Shown in pieces: positions 28,301 to 35,945 of a DNA stretch of 64,000 nucleotides. The DNA comes from Nocardiopsis sp. YSL2 (lineage in GTDB: Bacteria; Actinomycetota; Actinomycetes; Streptosporangiales; Streptosporangiaceae), in the NCBI RefSeq assembly GCF_030555055.1, contig NZ_JAMOAO010000001.1, forward strand, positions 4,216,001-4,280,000, given 5' to 3'. The notes beneath the pieces are model-generated. The model did not search any database and had not been told where the DNA came from. It saw nothing but the letters and a program-made list of their open reading frames with translations. Each line of letters begins with the position of its first letter. Position 1 is the stretch's first letter. Position numbers and translations under genes: made by a program.

Positions 28301-28951
28301 GTCCGGGCGATGATCGCCGAGCACCTGGAAGGGCCGCAGATAGACGAGGTCATCGCACCGGTGTCGCTGACCTCGCCGCTCTTCGACGAGCGGGTCAAGG
28401 ACATGCCGCCGCGGGAGGCCGCAGCTGAGATGCGGCACGCGCTGCGCTTTCACCTGGAGGAGCGAGTCAAACGTGAGGACCCTGAGAAGTACGCCAGGCT
28501 CTCGCAGCGGCTGGAGGAGATCCTGCGGGAGGCGCCTGACCGGTTCGAGGACCAGATCGAGGCGTTTGAAACGCTCATGGACCAAGTCAGGCGGGAGGAC
28601 GAGGACGATCCGCGACTGTCCGGGCTCAGCCCTCTGGAACAGGTGCTGTACCGAATGCTCGACACGCAGCTGGAGGAGAACCCGGGTCTACGCAGGCCTG
28701 GAGAGGAAGCCATGAGGCACATGGTCGCCGACGTGCGCGCCACAGCGGTCAGAATCATGGGCAAGGTGTCGTACCAGGGGCAGCATCAGGACGTCAAGAT
28801 CCTGGCGGGAGGCATCCACGAGGTGCTTGTCGAGCACGGAGTGCGGCCCACTACTTCTGAGTGGACACTGGTGGATGGTGTCTCGGAACGACTCGCAGCG
28901 CACGCCGCACAGAACCGTGCGGCGTTCCTGGCCAGTGGTCGGCGACAATAG
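25397..28951 (+). CDS. hsdR: Type I restriction endonuclease subunit R
   Basis: An 1184-residue HsdR. The N-terminal nuclease has the PD-(D/E)xK element VIECKRPD (about residues 161-168) preceded by the D of VLDLVLFVNG. Next come two RecA-like motor domains: Walker A TQGSGKSLTM (about 339-348), motif II LVDEAHRS (about 476-483), GFTGTPI, and motif VI-type AVARVNRPMPGK. The C-terminus is helical and probably docks on the methyltransferase core. It translocates DNA from unmethylated sites and cuts at a distance. ATG 25397 lies about 10 nt after GGAGG. The 113-nt gap from hsdS leaves room for its own promoter. Confidence 0.94.
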   Translation: MARVQVERDEVEVPIIAQLTAMGWTHISGKQVGTLSADQPVLAEIAGRALRRVNRRATDGEPWMDESDVSRSLSELATVSRGEGVSKANFAATNLLLSGIHLHGPSSGHGGSSATVQFVEWHEERLELNDFTVVDQLRVKNRSGDVSVLDLVLFVNGIPLVVIECKRPDLADPLDSAVLDLRHYAGDPLDDDARGDSGLATPAGVPELFRTVQLMVAATAETAYVGTVTSGPEHYHPWRSVEPENETTLTAELPSGTGPLNERHKLVGVVLRPRGLLTFVRHYIIPLPVDTGIGGTRMIKTVARHQQYRAVEKAVRKLLTGRTRDGLDLEDERGGVIWHTQGSGKSLTMTFLVRRMHLHHRLSEFTVVVVTDRRQLQTQLARTLKHSESDVATAETATQMEGLLRDGGRRVVFAMIQKYGSAGFSFAAEGRENGDDRNLVEEYKDAEEARNERRARSAAPVPNLPVCNTSSDILVLVDEAHRSHTSLLHAALRKAIPNAAKIGFTGTPIMTERAEDTRRIFSGGPDGAFLDTYRMSDAERDGVVVRIRYEGRTGEGSVSDAEGLDRSFDDLVSDRSEEERRQLLKRWPTERDVAESRSMIEAKAKDMLEHWVTTVLPGGGFKAQVAAVSRRATVAYHHALRAARDALMEDLAEFRPESVTGIPLENLSRRTRYLFVAYQYRALLSQIDFVPIISEGAERKHGHWLHWTDSVSQAAYIDRFRQPFPTPPPDHDWTAAVPFSAPEQETQDPGTTGDNPWSQEGMEQPERSATGFGPVHPDSPIAFLIVKSMLLTGFDAPREQVLYLDRPIRDAELLQAVARVNRPMPGKDIGYVVDYYGVFEHLADALADYRRDDVDDTMRSMSEEINALAPAAEAVRGYLAGLDVDDAGLTDAAAVRAAALEFEDDAVRLGFDEVLNQFLAVLERVLPHEHGLHYAAEARRWTMLQKRIRTLHRDGPGGTFTMRLYGRKVRAMIAEHLEGPQIDEVIAPVSLTSPLFDERVKDMPPREAAAEMRHALRFHLEERVKREDPEKYARLSQRLEEILREAPDRFEDQIEAFETLMDQVRREDEDDPRLSGLSPLEQVLYRMLDTQLEENPGLRRPGEEAMRHMVADVRATAVRIMGKVSYQGQHQDVKILAGGIHEVLVEHGVRPTTSEWTLVDGVSERLAAHAAQNRAAFLASGRRQ

Positions 28952-28956
28952 GTCGG

Positions 28957-29742
28957 GTGAATCCCGCGACCACCGATCCCGATTCCGGGCCCCTGTCCGA
29001 TGGCGACAGACTTGTTACTGACAGCCGAGACCTACGCGTCAGCGTTAACCCACGCCGTACACGCTTCGCTTTGACCGTGGAAACGGATGCCTCCGTGACT
29101 CTCCACGTGCCTGAGGGCCGGTCGGAGGCTGAGGCGAGGGAGTTCGTCCAGGCACATCGGTCATGGGTGGACGCCAAAATCGCGCTGCGGGAGAGAACCC
29201 GTGCGTTGAACCCGGCCAAGCGCCTGGTCGAGGGCGAGATTTTCCGCTACCTGGGGCGGACGTACCGGCTCGCGGTGGACCCTGGCTTGTCGGCGGACAC
29301 GCCGGTGCGGCTTGTCGCTGGCCGCTTGGTCATGGGTGAGGACTTGTTGGAGAACACGAGCCGAGGTAAAGCCGCCTTGGTCGACTGGTACTGCCGAGTG
29401 GGGCGGGGCTGGGCATTGGGGCGGCTCCAACCGTGGGCGGCCCGTATGGCGGTCGCCGAGCCGGATCTGGCTGTGCGTGACCTCGGCGGGCGTTGGGGAA
29501 CCTACCGCCCGGATAGTAAGGGTCGGGGTACGGGCCGAATGAGCCTGGGCTGGCCGCTGTTCCAGCTCCCTATGCCTCTGGCGGACTACGTCATCGCCCA
29601 CGAGCTAGCCCATGTTCGCGTGCCGGGGCATGGTGCGGACTTCTGGAGGCTGCTCGGGCGGGCACTGCCCGAGTGGAAGGAGCGCCGCGCTGAGCTCGAC
29701 GAGTTGGGGCGCCGCCTGTGGATGGGAAGGATCGGTTCCTGA
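28957..29742 (+). CDS. YgjP-like metallopeptidase (DUF45/WLM family)
   Basis: About 261 residues. The catalytic zinc motif is HELAH at 215-219, in VIAHELAHVRVPGHGADFW, with the third ligand in the following GHGADFW block, as in YgjP/DUF45 peptidases. The N-terminal part is a beta-rich region (RVSVNPRRTRFALTVETDASVTLHVP). It starts at GTG, five bases after the hsdR stop, so it belongs to the restriction-modification operon. Metallopeptidases of this family are regularly found next to type I systems, where they may limit the restriction subunit or self-damage; the function is not settled. A longer in-frame start at 28861 inside hsdR is less likely. Confidence 0.88.
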   Translation: MNPATTDPDSGPLSDGDRLVTDSRDLRVSVNPRRTRFALTVETDASVTLHVPEGRSEAEAREFVQAHRSWVDAKIALRERTRALNPAKRLVEGEIFRYLGRTYRLAVDPGLSADTPVRLVAGRLVMGEDLLENTSRGKAALVDWYCRVGRGWALGRLQPWAARMAVAEPDLAVRDLGGRWGTYRPDSKGRGTGRMSLGWPLFQLPMPLADYVIAHELAHVRVPGHGADFWRLLGRALPEWKERRAELDELGRRLWMGRIGS

Positions 29743-29850
29743 CGCTGGGGCCGGAGATGCTTACCGAGTCCGCATCAGACCGCCATGGTGGGCTGTACTG
29801 AGGTTCGCGAAGGTCGACTACTCAGCATCAAATGTCGGGATCGCCTGCCG

Positions 29851-31038
29851 TCACCTGCGCCTCGGATGTGTACTGCTAGTGAGGGAAACAGCAGGTCTGC
29901 GATGTTGATCAAGATCGTGCAGACTCGCCAGGGCGTCGGTTCGGATCCCCTCGAGCCCGACCGCCTCCGCGCTCCGTACAATTCGTTGAACCTGGTGCGG
30001 CAGTCTGTGGCGCGCGGCGAGCGACAGCGCTTCGTCGTACAGAGCGTGTGCGCTGCTAAGATCCCCGGCCGCCGACAGAGCGTCGGCTGAGGTAACCGCC
30101 TCGATGGCTGCCCATTGAGGGGCTGGAGCTTCGCCCGATCCTGGACGCGACTGGGCCAGCTCCGCCGCCATGCCTGTGCGTCCGGTTCCCATCAGACCCC
30201 TCATACGCACCTCGCGCAGGGAGAAGGGGGTGAAGAGGATTCCGCTTGGCCCTGCCTCGTCCATCAACCGCTCGGCTGCGGCCATGGAGTCATCGTGCAG
30301 TCCCGCGTTCCCCTGTTCCCCCGCTGCCCGGGCGAGCAGGATCAGTGTCTGACCGCGTTCCTTCTCGTCCCGGGAGAGTTCGGCCGCCTCGGTCAGCCGT
30401 GCGATGGCGGCCTCGCCGCGGTCGACCTTCCTCAGTTCGTTGCCGTGCATCCGCAGCACGTGCCCGAGGAAGGCGCCGTCGTCCAGGTGTCGGGCGAGCC
30501 GCATGGCCTGGCCCGTCCAGTACGCGGCCAGATACAGACGCTCCTCCGCCAGGACGTGCCCCAACGATGTGCCGAGGGTTGCTCGCGCGCGAGCCAGTAG
30601 TGAGGCGGTCCCGTAGTCGACCCGCCCCTCCCTCAGACGAGCCTCCAATCGGGCCACCAGCGGCCACAGCTCTTCGACTGCCTCAACAGCGCGGCCCGCC
30701 TGCCGGGCGATCTCCGCGAGTCGCACGGTCGACTCCCCAAACTGGAGAGCGGCGAGGAAGTCGGCGTCCTCCTCGGCCGTGATTCCCAGGGCGTGCGGTG
30801 GGATGGCCAGGACCCGGCTGACGTGCGAGAGCCCTTGGCGGTCGTTGATGGTGCGCTGGCGCCGCTCCAACAGAGAGACGTAGGAGGGGTCGTATCCGAG
30901 GAGCTCGCCCATCGCCGCTTGGGACAACCCGGTCAGCTTTCGGTAGCAGCGGAGGATCACCGCCAGATCCCGGCTCCCCAGGGCCTGGCGTGCCTCAGGC
31001 AGTAGCCAGAGCCAGCGGACGGCGGGCGCGGTGGTCAC
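29851..31038 (-). CDS. XRE family regulator with TPR-like C-terminus
   Basis: A 395-residue protein. Residues about 22-80 are an XRE helix-turn-helix: AVILRCYRKLTGLSQAAMGELLGYDPSYVSLLERRQRTIND. From about 100 to 370 it is all helical with repeated TPR-like pairs. This architecture is common in actinomycete cluster regulators that bind peptides or small ligands through the repeat domain. GTG 31038 overlaps the stop of the Nudix gene (GTGA), so the two form a coupled unit divergent from the large nucleotide/sugar-type operon. It is the prime candidate for that operon's regulator. The C-terminus is basic. Confidence 0.85.
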   Translation of the reverse strand: MTTAPAVRWLWLLPEARQALGSRDLAVILRCYRKLTGLSQAAMGELLGYDPSYVSLLERRQRTINDRQGLSHVSRVLAIPPHALGITAEEDADFLAALQFGESTVRLAEIARQAGRAVEAVEELWPLVARLEARLREGRVDYGTASLLARARATLGTSLGHVLAEERLYLAAYWTGQAMRLARHLDDGAFLGHVLRMHGNELRKVDRGEAAIARLTEAAELSRDEKERGQTLILLARAAGEQGNAGLHDDSMAAAERLMDEAGPSGILFTPFSLREVRMRGLMGTGRTGMAAELAQSRPGSGEAPAPQWAAIEAVTSADALSAAGDLSSAHALYDEALSLAARHRLPHQVQRIVRSAEAVGLEGIRTDALASLHDLDQHRRPAVSLTSSTHPRRR

Positions 31039-31451
31039 GTGCGCGACTGGGCGTACCAGGCCAGGACCGACCGCTTGTAGCCCTCGGGCATCGGCAGGCC
31101 GGGCACCTCCGCCTCGGCGAACAGCCCGGCCTCCTTGTGCTCGCTGGAGACCACGACCGGGGCCTGGGAGCCGACGCGGCACCCGTAGGTGACGATGAAG
31201 ACGTGCCGGTCCACCTGGGTGATGTGGTACATCCACGAGTCGAGGATGCCGGCCACCTGCACGGGCCAGCCCGTCTCCTCCTCGATCTCCCGGACGAGGC
31301 ACTCCTCGGGGGTCTCGCCGATCTCGATCTTGCCGCCGGGCAACTCCCACTCGTCGCGTTCGTTGCGCAACAGCAGCACCCTGTCGTCGCGGATGACGAC
31401 GCCCTTGACCGAGATAGGGAACGTGCGCGGGACGTAGGGGGTGTCGGACAC
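31035..31451 (-). CDS. Nudix hydrolase
   Basis: A 138-residue single-domain Nudix enzyme. The Nudix box reads GGKIEIGETPEECLVREIEEET, matching GX5EX7REUXEEXGU exactly, so metal-dependent cleavage of a nucleoside diphosphate linked to another moiety is expected. The substrate is not determinable. A GTG start is used; no strong ribosome site is seen. Its stop overlaps the GTG of the XRE gene by two bases, and its upstream region faces the dioxygenase gene, so it shares a control region with the long operon. Pairing of a Nudix enzyme with an XRE regulator suggests that the signal may be a nucleotide derivative. Confidence 0.88.
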   Translation of the reverse strand: MSDTPYVPRTFPISVKGVVIRDDRVLLLRNERDEWELPGGKIEIGETPEECLVREIEEETGWPVQVAGILDSWMYHITQVDRHVFIVTYGCRVGSQAPVVVSSEHKEAGLFAEAEVPGLPMPEGYKRSVLAWYAQSRT

Positions 31452-31533
31452 GGGAGGGCTCGCTTTCGAAGGCGTACAGGCTCGACACTGGCGAAGCTAG
31501 CAGGGAACCGCCCGCCCTTGGGCGGATCGCGCC

Positions 31534-31547
31534 TTGACAGATTGTCA
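31534..31547. promoter_or_regulatory. Palindrome TGACA-GAT-TGTCA between divergent genes
   Basis: Perfect 5-bp arms (31535-31539 and 31543-31547). The left arm is part of TTGACA (31534-31539), a consensus -35 hexamer for the dioxygenase operon. No clear -10 follows at the usual distance. It is a possible operator for the neighbouring XRE protein. Confidence 0.4.
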
Positions 31548-31569
31548 CTGGCCTTCTCGCTCACCGTCC

Positions 31570-32394
31570 GTGAAGCTGAGCGGTGTGTACGAGACAACAC
31601 CTCCTGTGACCGCCGGTGCCGACTCCTCCTTCGGCCGACACCTGGTTGACCTGAGCCGAAGCTACCTCCACCGACATCTGGCCTCCGTCCTCATGGAGAG
31701 CGGTTTGGCCACCTTTGACGGAATCCCCGACCGTGCCGCCTTCGCCGGTCTGGCCCATGATCTGGCTGCCCTCTACCCCCACCCGGACGGCGACCCCGAT
31801 GGACTCACCCTTCTGCACGCACGAGAGGGGACCCCAGAAACAGGTAAGCGAGGGTTCACCGACTCCGAGCTTCTCCCTCACACGGAACGGTCGTGCACAC
31901 CGAGTCCTCCGCGCCTGCTCATGCTCATGTGCCTGACCCCGGCCGACCACGGAGGCCAGACCCTCCTCACCGACGGCCAAGCCATCGTTGAGGACCTGGT
32001 CCGCACTGAGCCAGAGACATGGCGTGTGCTGTCGGGCCCGTATACCGCCTACTTCGGGGGAGCCGCCGGCCACGCCGGATCGATCTTTGAGCCCACCGGT
32101 ACCGGCAGGTGGTCGATCCGGCTGCGCCTTGACGAACTCGTCCGCTTCGCGCCCTACGCGATCCCGCACATGGAGGTCCTTCGGGAGGTCATTGACCGAC
32201 ACGTGATGACCCTGCGCCTGGGCCCGGGGCAGGGGTTCGTCCTCGATAACGCGCGCTGGCTCCACGGCCGCCACTCCTTCCAGGGCCCTCGCGTGATGCT
32301 GCGTGCCCTGGGGGAACCGCGTTCCAGCCTTCCTCTGGATCGCGGATTCCGTGTATCCCTCCCCGACCTCGAACACACGATCAGGAACGAGTGA
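31570..32394 (+). CDS. TauD/TfdA family Fe(II)/2-oxoglutarate dioxygenase
   Basis: About 274 residues. The fold is shown by LLPHTER (His-x-Glu metal motif, residue ~105, like clavaminate-synthase-type enzymes rather than HxD), followed by LLMLMCLTPADHGGQTLLTDG, and the distal metal His in WLHGRHSFQGPRVMLRALG with the 2-oxoglutarate Arg. It would hydroxylate or desaturate a substrate using O2. It is the first gene of the long operon, and its stop overlaps the next gene's GTG (GTGA). Start is uncertain (GTG 31570 or 31585); neither has a good ribosome site. Its presence in a nucleotide-handling operon suggests oxidation of a nucleoside or sugar. Confidence 0.82.
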   Translation: MKLSGVYETTPPVTAGADSSFGRHLVDLSRSYLHRHLASVLMESGLATFDGIPDRAAFAGLAHDLAALYPHPDGDPDGLTLLHAREGTPETGKRGFTDSELLPHTERSCTPSPPRLLMLMCLTPADHGGQTLLTDGQAIVEDLVRTEPETWRVLSGPYTAYFGGAAGHAGSIFEPTGTGRWSIRLRLDELVRFAPYAIPHMEVLREVIDRHVMTLRLGPGQGFVLDNARWLHGRHSFQGPRVMLRALGEPRSSLPLDRGFRVSLPDLEHTIRNE

Positions 32395-32885
32395 ACGTGA
32401 CTGAGATCGTCAAGCAGAGCGCCCGCGCCCTCCTCTTCGACAGCGAGCGGCGACTCGTGCTCATCAAGCGCACCAAGCCCGGTCAAGAGCCCTACTGGGT
32501 TGCCGTGGGAGGCGGACTGGAACCCGAGGACGCCGATGCCGAGGCCGCCCTGCACCGCGAGGTCCTCGAAGAGCTCGGCGGCAGGATCGACCGGGTCCGT
32601 CAGGTCCTCCTCATCACCGACGACCTTCCCGGCGGAATCGGTCTCCAGCACGTCTTCGCTGCCCGGTTGACCTCCATGGATCTGTCTGGTCGCACGGGGG
32701 TCGAGTTCACCGAACCCGGACGCGGTACCTACGAGGTGGTCAGTGTCCCCGCGACGCGGGACGCGCTCTCCGCGCTCAACCTCCTCCCACCCCACCTCGC
32801 CGAGTTCGCCCAAGCGAGCGTTCACGGCCTGCTGGCGCTGGTGGACCAGGCGGATGAACCAGTCGAGGGGGACGAGGCGCCGTGA
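32391..32885 (+). CDS. Nudix hydrolase
   Basis: A 164-residue Nudix protein with the box GGGLEPEDADAEAALHREVLEELG, which fits the consensus with GG...E...REVLEELG. It starts SARALLFDSERRLVLIKRTKPGQEPYW, the typical first strands of hydrolases acting on nucleotide sugars or damaged nucleotides. GTG 32391 overlaps the dioxygenase stop, and its own stop overlaps the next GTG, so it is translationally coupled on both sides. It is the second of three Nudix proteins in this 10-kb stretch. Substrate unknown. Confidence 0.88.
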   Translation: MNVTEIVKQSARALLFDSERRLVLIKRTKPGQEPYWVAVGGGLEPEDADAEAALHREVLEELGGRIDRVRQVLLITDDLPGGIGLQHVFAARLTSMDLSGRTGVEFTEPGRGTYEVVSVPATRDALSALNLLPPHLAEFAQASVHGLLALVDQADEPVEGDEAP

Positions 32886-33553
32886 CCGACTTCGTCAGCC
32901 TCAACGGCCCGGACAACTGCGGCAAGTCCACGCAGGTCCGTGCCCTGGCGAACGGCTGGGAGGGGTTCTGTGACCTGGGTCCTGTCCACCGACACGACCC
33001 GGCTCCCTGGGGCCGTGTCTCCGGAAAGGGATACAGCACCTGGTGGTTCACCACCTCCACGACGGAGGAACTCACGCACATGCTGTTCTCCGGCCACGAG
33101 ACCCGGGCTCGGGCACGTCCTCCCGACCGGATCGGAATTCTCGACCGCGGCTGGTACATGCTCCTCGCCACGGCCGTTGCGACGTGCACGGTGAAGGAGT
33201 CCTTGCCGCTCGACGCTGCCTGGACCCGTGTCCTCTCACTACTGGGCACCGGCGAGCCGCGTCCACCGGAGCTGCCCATCCTGTTGCTGCCCTCGCTCGA
33301 CACCGAACGCAGCATCGCCATCGCCCAGCGGCGGGAGGAGCGCCCGTGGAGCGGCGTCTACCTCGACTATCAGCGGCACCTGCACCGCGTGCTCCTGAAG
33401 ATGGTGCGGCAGGGCGTTTTCGCCGAGGTCGTGTCCGGTCAGACACACGGCATCGATGCGACGCATGACCTCGTTCGCCAGGCCCTGATCGCACACGGTG
33501 TCGGAGTTCCCCCGACGATCCGCCATTCCGCGAAGAACGGACGATTCCCGTGA
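32882..33553 (+). CDS. dTMP-kinase-like P-loop kinase
   Basis: A 223-residue P-loop protein related to thymidylate kinases. Walker A is GPDNCGKST at residues 9-17, immediately after the first strand FVSLN. A later ILDRGWYM segment corresponds to the DR(Y/F) motif that binds the nucleotide in dTMP kinases. The rest diverges, and the canonical lid motif is not obvious, so the acceptor may be a modified nucleoside monophosphate. It starts with a GTG overlapping the preceding stop and ends with a GTGA overlap into the next gene. It is one of three probable kinase domains in the operon. Confidence 0.78.
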   Translation: MTDFVSLNGPDNCGKSTQVRALANGWEGFCDLGPVHRHDPAPWGRVSGKGYSTWWFTTSTTEELTHMLFSGHETRARARPPDRIGILDRGWYMLLATAVATCTVKESLPLDAAWTRVLSLLGTGEPRPPELPILLLPSLDTERSIAIAQRREERPWSGVYLDYQRHLHRVLLKMVRQGVFAEVVSGQTHGIDATHDLVRQALIAHGVGVPPTIRHSAKNGRFP

Positions 33554-35349
33554 CCCCTCCCTTCCTCTCCCTCAGCGATCCCCTCAACGCCCTCCTCTTT
33601 CTGCTCCCGCCCAAGGAACGCGTCCGGTTCGACGAAGCCACCGAAGGGCTCCACCACACGAACCACCGCCTGTGGTTGGCCGAAGACGGCGTGCGCGGCG
33701 ACCCGGCTGACGCGGTGCGGATCGCCGATGGCAAGCGCACCATTGACCAGCTCAACATGGACCGCGTCCGCCACGCCGAGCGCCTCGACGAGGTGATCGG
33801 CACTGCGTGTCCACGTCCTGCCCTGACCGCTCCGCTCCACACGGAGCCGCTCAGCTCCGCGGTCGACCGGTTGTCGGTGACGGTGCTGCGTTTGCACCAC
33901 ACACGACAGGCCGCCGACAGTGATCCGAGTATCCGCCCTCGGGTGGCCGGGATTCAGACACAGGTACACGACCTGCGCGAGGCGCTTACCTCCTTGGCCG
34001 AGGAGGTCGCGGCCGGACGGAGACGACTCCCCAACGGAGCACGGTTCAAGCTCTACGGGGCGACGGCGCGGACTGAAGTCCGTCCCACTCCGAGCCCCAA
34101 CTTGCCACCGGTCATCGCACTGGGTGGCCTGAGCGAGTGCGGCAAGAGCACGTCGGGGATCTTCCTGAACCGGGATGTGGGCGCCGCCCGGTTCAAGATC
34201 GGCTACCTGCTGATCCAGGCCGCCGCCCGTAGGGGCCTGGCCGACCCCTACGCTCTGTCGCCGACGCGCCAGGCTGAGCTGCTCCTGGACGAACTGAACC
34301 GGTTCGCCGACGCTCACTTGGACGTCGACCTGATCACCATCGAATCCGTGCACAGGGCCGATTCGATCGCGGCGCTCAAGGCGATGATGAGTGGGCGTCT
34401 CCGGGTGGTCTACGTTGACGCTTCCCACCCGGTTCGGCTCGTACGTTCGGGAGGTGACGATCGGACTCTTGAGGAGAAGGACCGGACCAAGAGGGCCAGG
34501 GGAGCGGACCGGATCCCGGCCGACTCGGTCCTGGACAACTCTGGCAGTGTGATCCGGCTGCATAGCGGACTTCGGCGCCTGGCCAGTCCGGCGGTCGGCT
34601 CGCGATTCAAGACCATTCTCCCCGAAGAACTCGGGTTGCCCGCTGCGGTGCGGACAGCGACCTCCCGGTTCGTGGACTCGCTTTCCGCGCTCCCCAACGA
34701 ACAGCTCCTCGTCGCTCTGACGGGGAGCTCGGTCAACGGCGGTTGGGAAGCGGGGTGGTCCGACATCGACCTGCTCACCATCACCGAAACCGGGCACAGC
34801 GAAGCGGTGACGCGTGCTGTCGGCGAATACCGCTACGCCCTCCTGGACTACGGAGACATCCATCTGGGTGCGACGGTCCTTCCCATCGCCGAGGCCCGGA
34901 CCCGCCGACTCCCGAACCGGGTGCTCGCCGCGCTGGTCATGCTCCAGGAGGGTGCCCCCGCACTCATCGCCAGCCCTGGTCTGGAGCTCCCGGTGATCTC
35001 CCGACGAGAGGTGGAACGCGCGACCCCCGCCGCCCTGGCCGACGCCGTTGCTACCACCCGGAGACTCCGCCATGACCCCGGACGTGGACGGATCCGCCCC
35101 CTTTACAAGCACCTGGTCCTGCTCTGCCGACTTCTGCTCAGGGAGCAGTCGGTATGGGTGAACGGCAACGACGACATCGTTCCCGAAGCGGTCCGCCTGC
35201 TGCCAGGGCTGGGCCCCCTTGACCTCCCGCCCCTGGCCGAGATCATCGCCGCTCACCGGGAGGGCACGAACCGGGCCCAAGTACTCGACGCGATCGAAGC
35301 GTCCGTGGACCGGCTGCTCACCTGGCACCAACGACAGTGCGCCGCCTGA
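33550..35349 (+). CDS. Fusion: DUF4254 / P-loop kinase-like / nucleotidyltransferase
   Basis: A 599-residue three-part protein. Residues about 20-155 match DUF4254: LHHTNHRLWLAEDGVR then IADGKRTIDQLNMDRVRHAERLDE. Residues about 185-340 hold a P-loop domain with GGLSECGKST (about 192-201) and ESVHRADSIAALK. Residues about 385-560 form a nucleotidyltransferase domain with LTGSSVNGGWEAGWSDIDLLTI (GS then DxD), followed by a helical PLYKHLVLLCRLLLREQ region. DUF4254 proteins are usually near GT9 genes in glycan loci, and a GT9-like gene follows two genes later. It may prime a sugar or nucleotide by phosphorylation and nucleotidyl transfer, but this is inference. Overlaps the kinase gene by GTGA. 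Confidence 0.82.
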   Translation: MTPPFLSLSDPLNALLFLLPPKERVRFDEATEGLHHTNHRLWLAEDGVRGDPADAVRIADGKRTIDQLNMDRVRHAERLDEVIGTACPRPALTAPLHTEPLSSAVDRLSVTVLRLHHTRQAADSDPSIRPRVAGIQTQVHDLREALTSLAEEVAAGRRRLPNGARFKLYGATARTEVRPTPSPNLPPVIALGGLSECGKSTSGIFLNRDVGAARFKIGYLLIQAAARRGLADPYALSPTRQAELLLDELNRFADAHLDVDLITIESVHRADSIAALKAMMSGRLRVVYVDASHPVRLVRSGGDDRTLEEKDRTKRARGADRIPADSVLDNSGSVIRLHSGLRRLASPAVGSRFKTILPEELGLPAAVRTATSRFVDSLSALPNEQLLVALTGSSVNGGWEAGWSDIDLLTITETGHSEAVTRAVGEYRYALLDYGDIHLGATVLPIAEARTRRLPNRVLAALVMLQEGAPALIASPGLELPVISRREVERATPAALADAVATTRRLRHDPGRGRIRPLYKHLVLLCRLLLREQSVWVNGNDDIVPEAVRLLPGLGPLDLPPLAEIIAAHREGTNRAQVLDAIEASVDRLLTWHQRQCAA

Positions 35350-35372
35350 CAGCCGACCGGAGAGGAAGAAAC

Positions 35373-35945
35373 ATGGAAACGGCCACCCCAGGAGCGGGCT
35401 TCCACGCGGAGATCGTCGCTCGTCTGGACGCGGGACCCAGCAGCCGCCCTGAGCGCGTGCTCCACGACCTCGATGGCGCCCGATCCGCGGTGCCCCCTTC
35501 CGAGTTCACCACCGCTGGTCGCACCCTGTGGGAACACCTGTGCCGAACGGTTCCCACCGTGTACAGCGCCGACGCGGTCCTCGGCCTGGACGCGGGCGGT
35601 ATCATCCCCGCCCTCGCCATCAGCCTGGCGTCCGGACTCCCCTACAAGCTCGCGTGGAAAGTACGCGTTCCCCTCACCGGCGCCGTCCACTTCGTTGAAG
35701 GCCACGCCAACCGGCCGAACGTGTTCGCCTACGGGATCGCTCCCGGGCACAGCTACGTCCTGGTCGACGACGAAGTGACGACCGGCATCACCCTGGTGAA
35801 CCTCGCCCAGGCCCTGCACCGCCACGGGGCACACCCGGTGGCAGCGGTATGCCTGGCCGAGGACACCCGTTACCAGGCGAGGTCGGTCATCGAGGAACTC
35901 GGTCTCCCGCTGATCTCCCTCACCCAGATCGGGCGAGACCAATGA
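35373..35945 (+). CDS. Phosphoribosyltransferase
   Basis: A 190-residue type I phosphoribosyltransferase. The PRPP-binding loop is YVLVDDEVTTGITLVN (residues about 128-142), with the two adjacent acidic residues and TTG. The upstream LGLDAGGIIPALAISLASG is the flexible-loop/PPi region as in adenine or xanthine phosphoribosyltransferases. It would join a base to PRPP or run in the reverse direction. ATG 35373 has GGAGAGGAAG upstream, and the 23-nt gap from the previous stop is the largest in this part of the operon. It overlaps the GT9-like gene by ATGA. The base specificity is not evident. Confidence 0.85.
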   Translation: METATPGAGFHAEIVARLDAGPSSRPERVLHDLDGARSAVPPSEFTTAGRTLWEHLCRTVPTVYSADAVLGLDAGGIIPALAISLASGLPYKLAWKVRVPLTGAVHFVEGHANRPNVFAYGIAPGHSYVLVDDEVTTGITLVNLAQALHRHGAHPVAAVCLAEDTRYQARSVIEELGLPLISLTQIGRDQ

